Made by a program: the position numbers and the translations under genes | Shown: in pieces, positions 51,801-60,948 of the stretch | Layout: every line of letters starts with the position of its first letter | How positions within the stretch are numbered: position 1 is the stretch's first letter | Notes under the pieces: model-generated | The model's database searches: none | What the model was told of the DNA's origin: nothing | Seen by the model: only the letters and a program-made list of their open reading frames with translations | Assembly: GCA_022640915.1 (NCBI GenBank) | Contig: JALCCT010000005.1 | Span: 62,001 to 126,000, forward strand | DNA length: 64,000 nucleotides | DNA from: Bifidobacterium sp. | GTDB taxonomy: Bacteria; Actinomycetota; Actinomycetes; Actinomycetales; Bifidobacteriaceae | Direction: 5' to 3'

Positions 51801-53212
51801 AAATAGTTGCCCACTCGTCCGGCGTTGTCTGAGGCGTTGGAGAAGCTATCGGCATCCGTGCCAGAGGCGGTCCACCCCACTACGTTGGATCCGACCTTGA
51901 CCCGGTCGGCCTCGAAGGAACCATTGAGCACGAAATTGTTGTCATCAGCCACGGACCAAGTGGCATTCTTCTCGTCAAGATTCCATCTGCTCAGCGAGTT
52001 GAAGTACGGTCGTCCGTTCTCGCCAAAACTGATCGGCGTCCACTGGTTGTAACCCGCTCCGTTGCCCGCAAAGTTGGACCAACGATCACCGCAGTAGAGC
52101 ACATAGCTGTCTTTTTTATCCGCATTCTTAACGGTGTAATAGAAGCCAGTCTGTGTAACGTGACTGTAGTCGGCCGTGGAACCGTCCATGTAAGAGAACT
52201 TGTTCTCTTGGCCATCCGCGTTCTTATATGGTCCCCAAATGTCATCGGCGACGAGGTACTGAACCGACGACGCGTTCCAGCCATGCAGGGCGGACCCGGT
52301 GTAGTAGTACTTGCCATTGTATTTGAACATAGCATCGCCTTCCATACCTGCGCCTTTGTAGATCTGCTTGTATGTGACGACGTCGACCTGGCCTTGATTA
52401 TTGAAACCGATCTCCCCCACGTATAGATATGCGCGGCCGCTACCATTCGAGTAGATGAGATAGGATTTGCCGGTGTCCTGGTCAGTGAACACGGTTTGGT
52501 CACCGGTGTTGTCCTGCGGGTTTCCCCAGTTCTTCGAGCTCACTCGGCGTTCGATGGCGAACGGCCCAGCAGGTGAGTCCGATGTGGCAATGGCGACTTT
52601 CTTGTCCCAATCAGCTTTCCCGGGATTCTTTGTGGTGGGCACTTCATGCTGGATGAACATGGCGTATACGTCCTTGCCATCCTTATTGGTCAGATGCGCC
52701 ACACCCAGCCGAGACACCCACCCTGCCTGCTGCCAGTCACCCAGCTTGTCGGGAAAGGCGTTGGCGGCATCCTTGGTGAACACCGCACCCTCCTTTTTCC
52801 AGTTGACCAAGTCTGAGGAGCTATAGGCATCGACGGATTCAAATGAAAGACTGGCATCGCGCCCATCCGTGGTTTTGATAACGTCGGTCGGATTTGACGC
52901 ATACTGTTCAGCGGCCTTGAAGTGCACACCATACCAGTAGTGTTTCGTCTGCCCAGTCACAGTATCCTTGAAATCATAGATCCCGCCGCCTTGCGAGTAG
53001 ATATAATCACCGTTGACATCTCTGGTGAACTGGTTGTTGGTGATCGTGGTATTCGATGCATTGAGCAGTGTCGACGTGTTCGTTAACGTCTGCGCCGTCT
53101 CTTGGGCGTATACGTTCGAAACCAGCGAAAGCATTGTAGCGCAGGTAACGATGACAGCGATCACAAGGCTCACCCATCTAACCCATCGTGACGAAATCCC
53201 ATCAACTTCCAT
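48848..53212 (-). CDS. galA: Cell-wall-anchored bimodular galactanase: GH43-like + GH53 endo-beta-1,4-galactanase, CBM-like, FIVAR, Ig-like and LSNTG-type sorting signal
   Basis: Signal peptide; GH43-like propeller (GGGIYDFKDTVTGQTKHYWYG, EGDAMFKYNGKYYYTGSALHGW); GH53 (NFIRGADMSSALALEKAGVKFKDADG, VGNEINGG, VMVAETSWAYTF); two FIVAR-like repeats; LSNTGAAVLSLGTVAVALAATGIGIEVWRKRKV C-terminus. Confidence 0.9.
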   Translation of the reverse strand: MEVDGISSRWVRWVSLVIAVIVTCATMLSLVSNVYAQETAQTLTNTSTLLNASNTTITNNQFTRDVNGDYIYSQGGGIYDFKDTVTGQTKHYWYGVHFKAAEQYASNPTDVIKTTDGRDASLSFESVDAYSSSDLVNWKKEGAVFTKDAANAFPDKLGDWQQAGWVSRLGVAHLTNKDGKDVYAMFIQHEVPTTKNPGKADWDKKVAIATSDSPAGPFAIERRVSSKNWGNPQDNTGDQTVFTDQDTGKSYLIYSNGSGRAYLYVGEIGFNNQGQVDVVTYKQIYKGAGMEGDAMFKYNGKYYYTGSALHGWNASSVQYLVADDIWGPYKNADGQENKFSYMDGSTADYSHVTQTGFYYTVKNADKKDSYVLYCGDRWSNFAGNGAGYNQWTPISFGENGRPYFNSLSRWNLDEKNATWSVADDNNFVLNGSFEADRVKVGSNVVGWTASGTDADSFSNASDNAGRVGNYFLNVYKGTDYTGSFSQNIEAGKNGSATLPDGTYALTADLRGNVEPGKADLTVVSGAAKSAVDVTKTEGYNGTTFGTLKLEGIQITGGRATVSLNANGVPGKQWLNVDDITLVRTGDVTPTDPNTPVKGGVNVKKIDGISDNFIRGADMSSALALEKAGVKFKDADGNVGDVFKIAHDAGTNWVRVRVWNKPYTESGQPYGAGNTDAATAVEIGKRATAVGMKVLVDFHYSDFWADPGKYKVPKDWARMTVDEKATALSDYTKDALTSFKNAGVNVGMVQVGNEINGGTAGEKAGSANYFTLLKAGSAAVRDVLPNALVAMHYANPEKGNFTGFADRLAKNNVDYDVFASSYYPFWHGTTDNLIEKLNYVANTYHKKVMVAETSWAYTFDDPDGANMVTSCNGVTCKYDVSVQGQADAIRDVANAVNTVDGNAGLGMFWWENSWLPVTPDGRHESGNDYVWNTTGAGWATKYAEEYDSGAANNGWGGSGVDNQALFDKDGYALASLDTYKYLKTGATAADEAVTNALADGDFEGDHTAWKVETSVTKGDDGKIAGVWVDKTNNALPADTKSINFWNKGAFAGSAKQTVTGLKANTGYTLTVDSYAQTAAGTIYQLTAKVGENTASAAIPASGWQKLARTALEFTTDDSGSAVIGFEINSTKGGDWGSLDNFTLLPSGAPSESAQYVRHSVSKTELNAAIAEGEALDYSQYTAETFANVTTALNHAKRVCKYKDATGDASQASIDVASAQLDNAISRLKERPVVPPAEDKTAPVFSGVDDMAIGQNTTFALLAGVSAIDDVDGDVTSSIKASGTVDTSTPGDYTLTYTVADKAGNIAKATRKITVTAKEKPKPTVKKNGLKQAINMAKDRLNEASKYTEESVTRLQSVLAEAQGVCNDAGVTQDQVDAAAAKLNEAVSNLEERQIEQPEQSEQAEQTHVDQNKPGSGDTAGTVLSNTGAAVLSLGTVAVALAATGIGIEVWRKRKV

Positions 53213-53280
53213 TCTTGGCTCTCCTTTGACTGTGAATGTGGCGATATGCCGCTCGCACCGCTGCGAGCACGGATATATAC

Positions 53281-53300
53281 GTGATACACCGGAGTATCAC
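53281..53300. promoter_or_regulatory. Candidate GalR operator at galA
   Basis: GTGATACaccggaGTATCAC, perfect 7-bp arms; just downstream of a minus-strand TTGAGG-17-TACTAT promoter (53335..53307). Confidence 0.7.
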
Positions 53301-53502
53301 CTGACAATAGTACCGCGATACTCGGCATTCCTCAACCGAACGACATGCTTCAACTTGGGTAAGCAAAAACTTGCCTAAGAGAAGGCGCAATCCAGAATGC
53401 CGCAACACCTCACATCACCAATAAACTAAGAGCCACACGCGGCAAGACAGCAAAACAAAATCTCAGTCGATATTTGGCTCCCGTGTGCGGCGCCAAAAAC
53501 AT

Positions 53503-54627
53503 TTATGCCCGTGTACTGCCCCGCGGGACGACGAACGAATCGGTCATCAGTAGCTCAGGGTTGACAATGTCTCCGCGAATGCGTCCGAGAATCCGGTCAA
53601 CGGCGGTCGGCGCCGTCCAATCGAGTCGGGAATCCATGGAAGTCAGCGGAATCTGCAAATACGCCGATTCCTCAATATTGTCAAACCCAATGACCTGCAC
53701 CTGACCAGGAGCATTCACACCATTGGCGCTGAGCACCGACAGCACGCCTATCGCCAGCTGATCGTTCAGCGCCACAACACCGTCGAGCCCGATTCCCGAA
53801 TCAAGAATTCTCTGTGCCGCGCGCGCTCCGGCCCCAATCGTCCAGTCCTTGCCGGTATTTCCCACAAGCCGCGGGTCAAGGCGCTTTCTTCGTCGCAGGC
53901 ATTCTTCGATGATGCCACGCAGTCTGAGTTCCGCATTGCCCTCGGTCGCCTGCAACAGCTTGTTCTCATCCAGATCTTCTCGCGCACCCACCACGGCAAG
54001 GCTACACGATCCACGATCGAACAAATATCCGGTGGCCGCAGCGCCGGCCTGCACGTCATTGGGGGTGACATGGTCCGCCTTGCCCCACGTGGATCGGGCT
54101 CCCACTACCACCAATGGAAAATCGACTTCAAGATCATCTGCAGTGATATTCACGACTTCGCTCATTGAGAGAATCATGCCGTCGGCCACCGTAGAATTAT
54201 ACGAGTGCAGGATATCCTTAGCGCCTTTCGCCGACCCCTCTGCATAGGTCGTGACATAGACCGAATAACCGCGTTCCCTAGCAGCATCTATAGTCCGATT
54301 GGCAAGTTCCGCCAAATACGGTGGCGTCAATGACGGTACTGCCAGCATCAGCACCCCGGTTCTGTCTCGGTTGAGATTGCGCGCCGAGATATTGACCCGA
54401 TATCCTGTCTGTTTGATGACCGCCTCGACCTTGTTTCGCGTGCTTTGGGTCATACGGCCAGTGCCATTGATGACATTCGATGCGGTCTTTAACGAGACAC
54501 CAGCCAATCTGGCCACATCGCGTAGCGTGGATCGTCGTCGGGAGACCGATGTTGCACTCGATTCGCGAGCAAGCGTCGAAATCGTGGAATCCGATGCAGA
54601 ACCCCCGCCAGACTCATGTTGCCCCAT
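53503..54627 (-). CDS. galR: LacI family regulator of galactan locus
   Basis: STLRDVARLAGVSLKTASNVINGTGRMTQSTRNKVEAVIKQTGYRVN; position within locus. Confidence 0.9.
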   Translation of the reverse strand: MGQHESGGGSASDSTISTLARESSATSVSRRRSTLRDVARLAGVSLKTASNVINGTGRMTQSTRNKVEAVIKQTGYRVNISARNLNRDRTGVLMLAVPSLTPPYLAELANRTIDAARERGYSVYVTTYAEGSAKGAKDILHSYNSTVADGMILSMSEVVNITADDLEVDFPLVVVGARSTWGKADHVTPNDVQAGAAATGYLFDRGSCSLAVVGAREDLDENKLLQATEGNAELRLRGIIEECLRRRKRLDPRLVGNTGKDWTIGAGARAAQRILDSGIGLDGVVALNDQLAIGVLSVLSANGVNAPGQVQVIGFDNIEESAYLQIPLTSMDSRLDWTAPTAVDRILGRIRGDIVNPELLMTDSFVVPRGSTRA

Positions 54628-54940
54628 AACTCGACCGCCTTATTCTTACACTGTTCTTCAAGGCCTTCAGTATAACGAAATATTCAGGGAATCAGATGAC
54701 GCTATAGGCGCGATGAGAGGTACGCAAAGAGAATCGTTGCCCGCCGGCGCAGCGGATCATTCCTGACGCCAGACACCGATCCATTGATCTTGCCCGTGGC
54801 CGTTCAAGAGTCAAGCGTTGATTCAAGACGATGCTACACACTGGCTGCATCATCCGGTTCCCGGGTGGCCGACTCCCGCAGTTGCTGATGAAGAATCTGG
54901 TGTTCGACGCCGCTACATATTCAAGCCCTGTTGTGCGCGC

Positions 54941-57052
54941 TCAGCGAGATGATGCCGTTACGACAACACCGCTGCGGTCCAGTGCATATACCGCAGATGA
55001 ATCCACAGCGTCTGCACGATACAGAAACACCGCTTCGCCTGGAACATCATGAATAGTGGCCTTATCTTTGGATCGATTGAAATAGAAGTCGAAGTCCGCT
55101 TGCGCACCCCTGCGGCGCGTATGTACCACACGATTGTCCGCAGCAGTGACCAGATCATGGAGTTCAGTATCGACGAATCCGGCGATATCACTCCGGCCGA
55201 GATCACATCCGATGTAGTACGCCGAGCCGGCTCCGTAGCGATTACGTACAATGGCCGGTACCTCGTCCAGCTCCCAGTCGACGGCGGCGTCACCAGAATA
55301 GGTGGCAAGCACACGGGCCGTCTGCGCCACCGAAGTGACTACGTTCTCCCATAGCCGTGACGTGAACCCGTTGGAAAGCCCCACATCATCGGGATCCCCC
55401 TCGAGCTTGCCCAAGATATTGAATTCCTCACCCCGCACACCAAGCGTCTCCCTCAGCAGGCCCGGATACCCGCCCAGTGCGACGTGAAAACGATCGTCCG
55501 CGAGGCCGGTGGCATAGGAGGCCACCAGACGTCCACCACCATGCACGAACGAAGCAATTCTGTCAGCCTCCTGCCGCGAGAGCAGCAGCATAGTCGGCAT
55601 CACAATCGTGTCATACCCCGTCCAATCCGCGCGCAACGGCACAACATCAGCCCTGCTGGATGAATCGAGGAACGCCTGGTACCACGTGCGCACATCATGC
55701 CAGTGGCTCAGACTGGTGCTCGGAAGTGTCTGGCAACGGGTCGCCCATTCGCAATCGGCATCGAACAAGATAGCGGCATGCGACTCCTCGAGGACGCTGC
55801 CTTGCAATCCGGCGTCTGCCAAAGTCTTGAGTGCCTCACCGAGCTCGCATACCTCACGGAATATCTTCGAGTCCGCGCCAGCATGAGGAAGCATCGAGGA
55901 ATGGAACGCCTCGGCGCCAGCACTCGACTGCCTCCACTGGAAATAGTTGATGGCATCAGCTCCCATGGCCACATGTGCCACGGCATCGCGAATCAACTCA
56001 CCCGCTCGCTTCCGACTGTTCAAAGGCTTCCATTGCACGGCCGATGTCGAATGCTCCATAACATACCAGGGCTTGCCTAAAGCCAACGAGTCCACGAGAG
56101 CATCGGAGCACAGCAACTCGTCGAGATGGGAGCGCCCGGCGGTGAAATAATGGTCGTTCGACACAAAATCCACTTCATCGCTCCAATCCGCGTAGTCCAT
56201 GGAACACTGCTCAGTGGAGACCATGAAATTCGTGGTGCAGGGCTTATCTGGGCATATCCGCTCGATGGTGTCGCGTTCAGACTTGTAAAAATCCTTGAGC
56301 GCGTCGGATCCGAATCGCTCGAAATCCAATTGCTGGGAAGGATTCACCATGGCGTCACTGCCCATATGCTTGGGGAGGATCACCTCTTCGAAGCTGTGCA
56401 CCTGCTGCGCCCAGAATGCCGTGCCCCACGCCTCATTGAGCGCATCAATGCTGCCATAGCGTTGACGGCACCATATCCGGAACGCCTTTAAAGCATCGTC
56501 GGAATAGTCGTAACGATTGTTCCAGCCGTATTCGTTGTTGATGTGCCATGCAGTGACATAAGGATTGTCGCGGTATCGCTCGGCAAGCCGTGAACACAAT
56601 TGCAGCGCATAGCGTTTGAAGACCGGGCTTGTCGGCCTCCACGACTGTCGCGAGCCTGGATTGACGATGTCGCCGTTGCTCTCCACGGGCAGCACTTCCG
56701 GATGGCTCTCATACAACCACATCGGAGCGGTCGCCGTTGCCGAGGCAAGATCGACCGCAATGCCGCCCCGACCAAGCTTGTCGATGACACAGTCCAACCA
56801 ATCGAAATCCCACTCATGCTCAGACGGCTGGATTCGACCCCAGCTGAAGATCGCCAGAGAGACCGTATTAACCCCCGCTTGCCGCATGAGGCGGACATCC
56901 TCATCCCACACCTCCTGCGGCCATTGGTCCGGATTGTAATCTCAGCCATATGCAATTCCCCCACCATCGTTCGTGAGGAGCTCAGGCCAACGGAAAGCAC
57001 GGCGGATCGCTGAGCTCGCGCGGCCCAGCACACGAGTTTGAGACAATGACAT
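54941..57052 (-). pseudogene. galG: GH42 beta-galactosidase gene interrupted by in-frame TGA at codon 37
   Basis: ATG at 57052 with aaggag RBS; reads [55 protein letters not shown]...; TGA at 56944..56942; downstream frame open for 656 codons (54941..56911). Confidence 0.85.
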
Positions 57053-57197
57053 GCGAATTACTCCTTGAACATTTGTCCGACTTGGTATGTCGGCTCAAAC
57101 GAGTCGACATACACACCGGCGAGATGACGATTTGATACGGACACCTGCCATCAATGGCACCGGGCACCCCTATATTTCGCTGTTTGCGATCACACCG

Positions 57198-58196
57198 TCA
57201 TTCCTTAACGGCACCTGCAGCCAATCCCGACTGCCAGTAGCGTTGCAACAGCAGGAACGAGATCACCAAGGGAATGATAGTGATCAGCGATCCGGTGATC
57301 ACCAAATTCTGAATGGCCTGTCCCCCCGCCGTGGAAGCTTGGTCTTTCCACTGATTCAGCCCGATGGTCAACGGATACCAGTCGGAATCCTTCAGCATGA
57401 TCAACGGTAGGAAATAGTTGTTCCATGTCGCCACAATCGTAAACAACGCTGTCGTCACGATGCCTGGAGCCAACAGCGGCAGACTGATTTGGAAAAAGGT
57501 ACGCATCTCGCCCGCACCATCCACACGAGCAGCTTCCAACAGCTCGTCAGGCACCGCCTGATCAGAAAATATCCACATCAGGTAGAGGCCGAAGGTACTC
57601 ACAAGGCTGGGGATGATCATCGACCATGGAGTATTGGTCAAGCCCACTTTCGCAAAAAGCAGGAACTGGGGCACCGCCAGCGCGATGCCAGGCACGCTGA
57701 TAGCTCCGATCACGACCGCGAAACACAGATTGCGTCCCGGGAAACGGAATTTCGCCAACGCATAGCCTCCCATGATGGACAGCAAGGTGGCTCCCCCGGC
57801 ACCCACCACCACGTAGAACACAGTGTTGATAAACCAGCGCCCGAAAATCCCGTTCTGATAGGTGAAGACGGTTGCGATATTCTCCCACAGCGCGAACGTG
57901 TTGCCGAAAGACAACCCAAACGTCGATGTGAAATCGGACTGGGTTTTGGTCGCATTGATAATCAGATAGAGAAAAGGAAGCAGCGAGTAGACAGCAAAAA
58001 TCGCACACAGCACTGTCAGCAACAGTGAGCGCGTGGGATTGGCTGGATTGGAGAACCCATTCCTAGCAGCACGTTTACGCTCAGCCTTCTCATCACGCGA
58101 TATGAGCTTCTGCCGTGCGCGTTCAGCACGCTTAGTCTTGCGCTCAAATGTCTTAAGCTTGTCACCAGCATTAGAATCAGTAGTCACCGCACTCAT
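57198..58196 (-). CDS. galE: Carbohydrate ABC permease (galactooligosaccharide)
   Basis: EAARVDGAGEMRTFFQISLPLLAPGIVTTALF EAA loop. Symbol follows the B. breve galCDEGR naming, not UDP-galactose epimerase. Confidence 0.88.
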   Translation of the reverse strand: MSAVTTDSNAGDKLKTFERKTKRAERARQKLISRDEKAERKRAARNGFSNPANPTRSLLLTVLCAIFAVYSLLPFLYLIINATKTQSDFTSTFGLSFGNTFALWENIATVFTYQNGIFGRWFINTVFYVVVGAGGATLLSIMGGYALAKFRFPGRNLCFAVVIGAISVPGIALAVPQFLLFAKVGLTNTPWSMIIPSLVSTFGLYLMWIFSDQAVPDELLEAARVDGAGEMRTFFQISLPLLAPGIVTTALFTIVATWNNYFLPLIMLKDSDWYPLTIGLNQWKDQASTAGGQAIQNLVITGSLITIIPLVISFLLLQRYWQSGLAAGAVKE

Positions 58197-59161
58197 TTCA
58201 TCTGCTCCTTCAGGCTTCTCAACTGCACTGCATAAGCGATCACCATGGTAATGACCGCCATCACGATGGCCAGGGCCGCCGCATAACTCGACTGGTTACC
58301 TGCAAAACTCAGGTTGTAGGCATACATATTCGGCGTGTAATACGATGTGATGGCGTTGCCGGGAACCATGTTCTGCAAGACACTTGGTTCGTTGAAAAGC
58401 TGAAATGAGCCGATGATGCTGAAGATCACGGTAATCGCCAAGGATCCTTTAAGCTCAGGCAACTTGATCTGACGCACAATCTGCAGTTCAGAGGCCCCAT
58501 CGATCGATGCGGCCTCATAGAGGCTGTGCGGAATCGTGGAAAGCGAGCTATAGAAAATCAGCATGTTATAGCCGGTGAACTCCCATGTGTTGATATTGCC
58601 GATCGCCGCCAGCAGCACCTTGGGATTGAGCACATCGATATTCGTCCCCAAAATGTCATTGAGAGAACCGACGAGGCCGTATTTTGCACTGTATACAAAT
58701 CCCCAAATCATCGTCGAAACCACTGCTGGCACTGCGTATGGAAGAAACGTCGAGATACGGAAGAACTTGGTGCCATGCAGCTTCATGGAATCCAACGCCA
58801 ACGCCATCAAAGCGGACAGGAACAACATTACAGGGACCTGCACGACGGTGAATAAAGCCACGCGCCCGACAGCGTTCCAAAACTGACCGTCAACCATCAG
58901 ACGGGAGTAGTTTTTTAGTCCCACGAATACCGTTCCACCGATCATACGATTCTGGAAGAACGAAATATAAATCGCGTAGATGATGGGAATCACGAACACG
59001 AACACGAACACGAACACCGCGGCGAACGGCCACATGAACTTCCAGCCGCGCCAATCGCTCCGGTGCCGGTTCTCTGACACCGGAGCTGCTGGCTTGCGCA
59101 CATGTGAGGCCGTCACGGAACCTACCGGTACCGTGGCCCGACCAACTACTTGTTCAGACAT
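58193..59161 (-). CDS. galD: Sugar ABC permease (galactooligosaccharide)
   Basis: EAASIDGASELQIVRQIKLPELKGSLAITVIF EAA loop; 4-nt overlap with the next permease. Confidence 0.88.
   Translation of the reverse strand: MSEQVVGRATVPVGSVTASHVRKPAAPVSENRHRSDWRGWKFMWPFAAVFVFVFVFVIPIIYAIYISFFQNRMIGGTVFVGLKNYSRLMVDGQFWNAVGRVALFTVVQVPVMLFLSALMALALDSMKLHGTKFFRISTFLPYAVPAVVSTMIWGFVYSAKYGLVGSLNDILGTNIDVLNPKVLLAAIGNINTWEFTGYNMLIFYSSLSTIPHSLYEAASIDGASELQIVRQIKLPELKGSLAITVIFSIIGSFQLFNEPSVLQNMVPGNAITSYYTPNMYAYNLSFAGNQSSYAAALAIVMAVITMVIAYAVQLRSLKEQMK
58991..59014. repeat. (CACGAA)x4 hexanucleotide tandem repeat inside permease gene
   Basis: cacgaacacgaacacgaacacgaa, encodes FVFVFVFV in TM1. Confidence 0.9.
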
Positions 59162-59277
59162 AATCTTTCCTTATGAGCTACACGCCGACGATTCGACGCA
59201 CGGCAACTGGTGTCCACTGGGCACAACACGGCGGAGACAACTGCTGATTGCACGTAGCATCCCCGCCGGGGTTGTGA

Positions 59278-59316
59278 GGGCTGTTGCATACCATAAGACA
59301 CTTCCCGCAACAGCCC
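59278..59316 (-). terminator. Intergenic stem-loop between SBP and permease genes
   Basis: gggctgttgc...gcaacagccc perfect 10-bp stem. Confidence 0.55.
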
Positions 59317-59334
59317 ATCTATCGGCTAATAGGG

Positions 59335-60687
59335 TTATTTGACATCGACGGAGTAGCCTTGATCCTCACCGTGCTTGGCGAGATTCTGGGCATAATTCTC
59401 CATGGCCTTCTCAAGCGTGACCTGCTTGGTGTATGCCTTCGAGATCTCGTCCCCATACGCATTCTGCGCATATGGGTTATACGGCAGATAGGCAAACTTG
59501 GTCACAGGACGTTGCGCGGCCTCAACCAAAATCTTGTTGACCTCTTGGCCACCGAAATAGGCATTGGTCTTCTTGTTTGCCTCAGTCGTCGGATCCGTGA
59601 ATGCGGCAGAATTCTGAATTTTCTTGAGAGCCGGGAACGTACCGGTGTCAGCCATGATTTGGGCGCCGCTGCCGTGGGAAAGGTATTCTATCCACTTCCA
59701 TGCAGCATCCGGGTTCTTGCTCTGTTTGGTAATGGACCAGGCCGACCCGCCGTCCTCGGCGGAAACCTTGTCACCCTTCTTCCATTGGGGAAGCTGTTGC
59801 ACACGCCAATTGCCCGCCTGGTCAGGTGCTCCACTCATCAGGTTAATTGGCATCCATGCCCCAATGGTCAGTGAGGCGATCGTGCCGTCGTTGAGTCCTC
59901 GATTCCAATCGTCGGACCAGTTCGCGACCTTGGTGTCAATGAGATCTTGATCAATGAGCTGCTGCTGGAAATCGATGTATTTCTTCATTCCCTCACCTTT
60001 GGTCATATTGATGGTGATCTTGTCGCCATCAACTTTCCAAGGCTGAGCACCGGCCTGCCACGCCTGGGCAGTAAACGGCTGATAATCATTGGTGCCGCCT
60101 GAACCGTTGGTCATATATGAGCCGACCGTGCGGATCTTTTTCGCTGCCGCAAGATAGTCGTCCCATGTCGCGATCTTCGTGGCATCAACACCAGCCTTGT
60201 CGAAGATCGACTTGTTGTAGAAAAACATCTCCGGACCGGAATCGATGGGTAACGCATACGGTTTGCCATTGTATTGGAGTTTGTTCCATGGGCCGGCAGC
60301 AAAATCGTCCTTAAAGCTGGCAGCATCGTATTTACCCAAATCGATCAGTCCATCCGTAACAGCGAACTGTGTGACCGTAGGCCCCTCAAGCATCACTGCA
60401 TCTGGCGCACCATTGCCTGCGGCGATGGCATTCGACAACGCAGTGGATGTGTCATTCGCCGTGCCAGTATTGGTGAACTTGACCGTAATGTCGGGATTCG
60501 CCTTTTCGAAGGCCTTGACGATCCGGCTCATTGAATTGCCAGAATCCCAGCCCCACACAACAATTGTCCCTTTGGCATTACTCACGTCAGTCGCCTGAGT
60601 GCTGTTTGACGAATTCCCGCACGCCGCAAAGCCCACGAGCGAAGCTGAAGCGATGACCGCTGCCAGCGCCCTTTTAGTATTATGCAT
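59335..60687 (-). CDS. galC: Extracellular solute-binding lipoprotein (galactooligosaccharide)
   Basis: Lipobox LVGFAACG; SBP family 1; first gene of the locus. Confidence 0.9.
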   Translation of the reverse strand: MHNTKRALAAVIASASLVGFAACGNSSNSTQATDVSNAKGTIVVWGWDSGNSMSRIVKAFEKANPDITVKFTNTGTANDTSTALSNAIAAGNGAPDAVMLEGPTVTQFAVTDGLIDLGKYDAASFKDDFAAGPWNKLQYNGKPYALPIDSGPEMFFYNKSIFDKAGVDATKIATWDDYLAAAKKIRTVGSYMTNGSGGTNDYQPFTAQAWQAGAQPWKVDGDKITINMTKGEGMKKYIDFQQQLIDQDLIDTKVANWSDDWNRGLNDGTIASLTIGAWMPINLMSGAPDQAGNWRVQQLPQWKKGDKVSAEDGGSAWSITKQSKNPDAAWKWIEYLSHGSGAQIMADTGTFPALKKIQNSAAFTDPTTEANKKTNAYFGGQEVNKILVEAAQRPVTKFAYLPYNPYAQNAYGDEISKAYTKQVTLEKAMENYAQNLAKHGEDQGYSVDVK

Positions 60688-60782
60688 AGTATCTCCTTCT
60701 CATTCAAAGTTCTGGCCAGTGTGACGATTCTCACGCGTGCCCCGACCTCGGTTGAGTGATCCTTCCTTGGCTGCCGCCATCC

Positions 60783-60823
60783 GTACCTCGGTGTACAGCT
60801 GCAATGGTACTCCGGTGTATCAA
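60783..60823. promoter_or_regulatory. Candidate GalR operators at galC
   Basis: GTACctcggtGTAC at 60783-60796 and GGTACtccggtGTATCAAC at 60806-60823, matching the galA operator core. Confidence 0.55.
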
Positions 60824-60948
60824 CTGATGTCAACTCGACGACATACCTCAGTTTGTGGGAGCGCGAAACTTGCCTGATAGAAGCCAAAGTTCGGAAGCCC
60901 GCAACACCTCATATCACTAACAAACTAAGAACCACATACCACAAGACG

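Noticed and set aside
56942-56944. TGA as a selenocysteine codon in GH42
   Set aside because: The residue is a structural glycine in the motif, not a redox site, and no SECIS-like element was evident.
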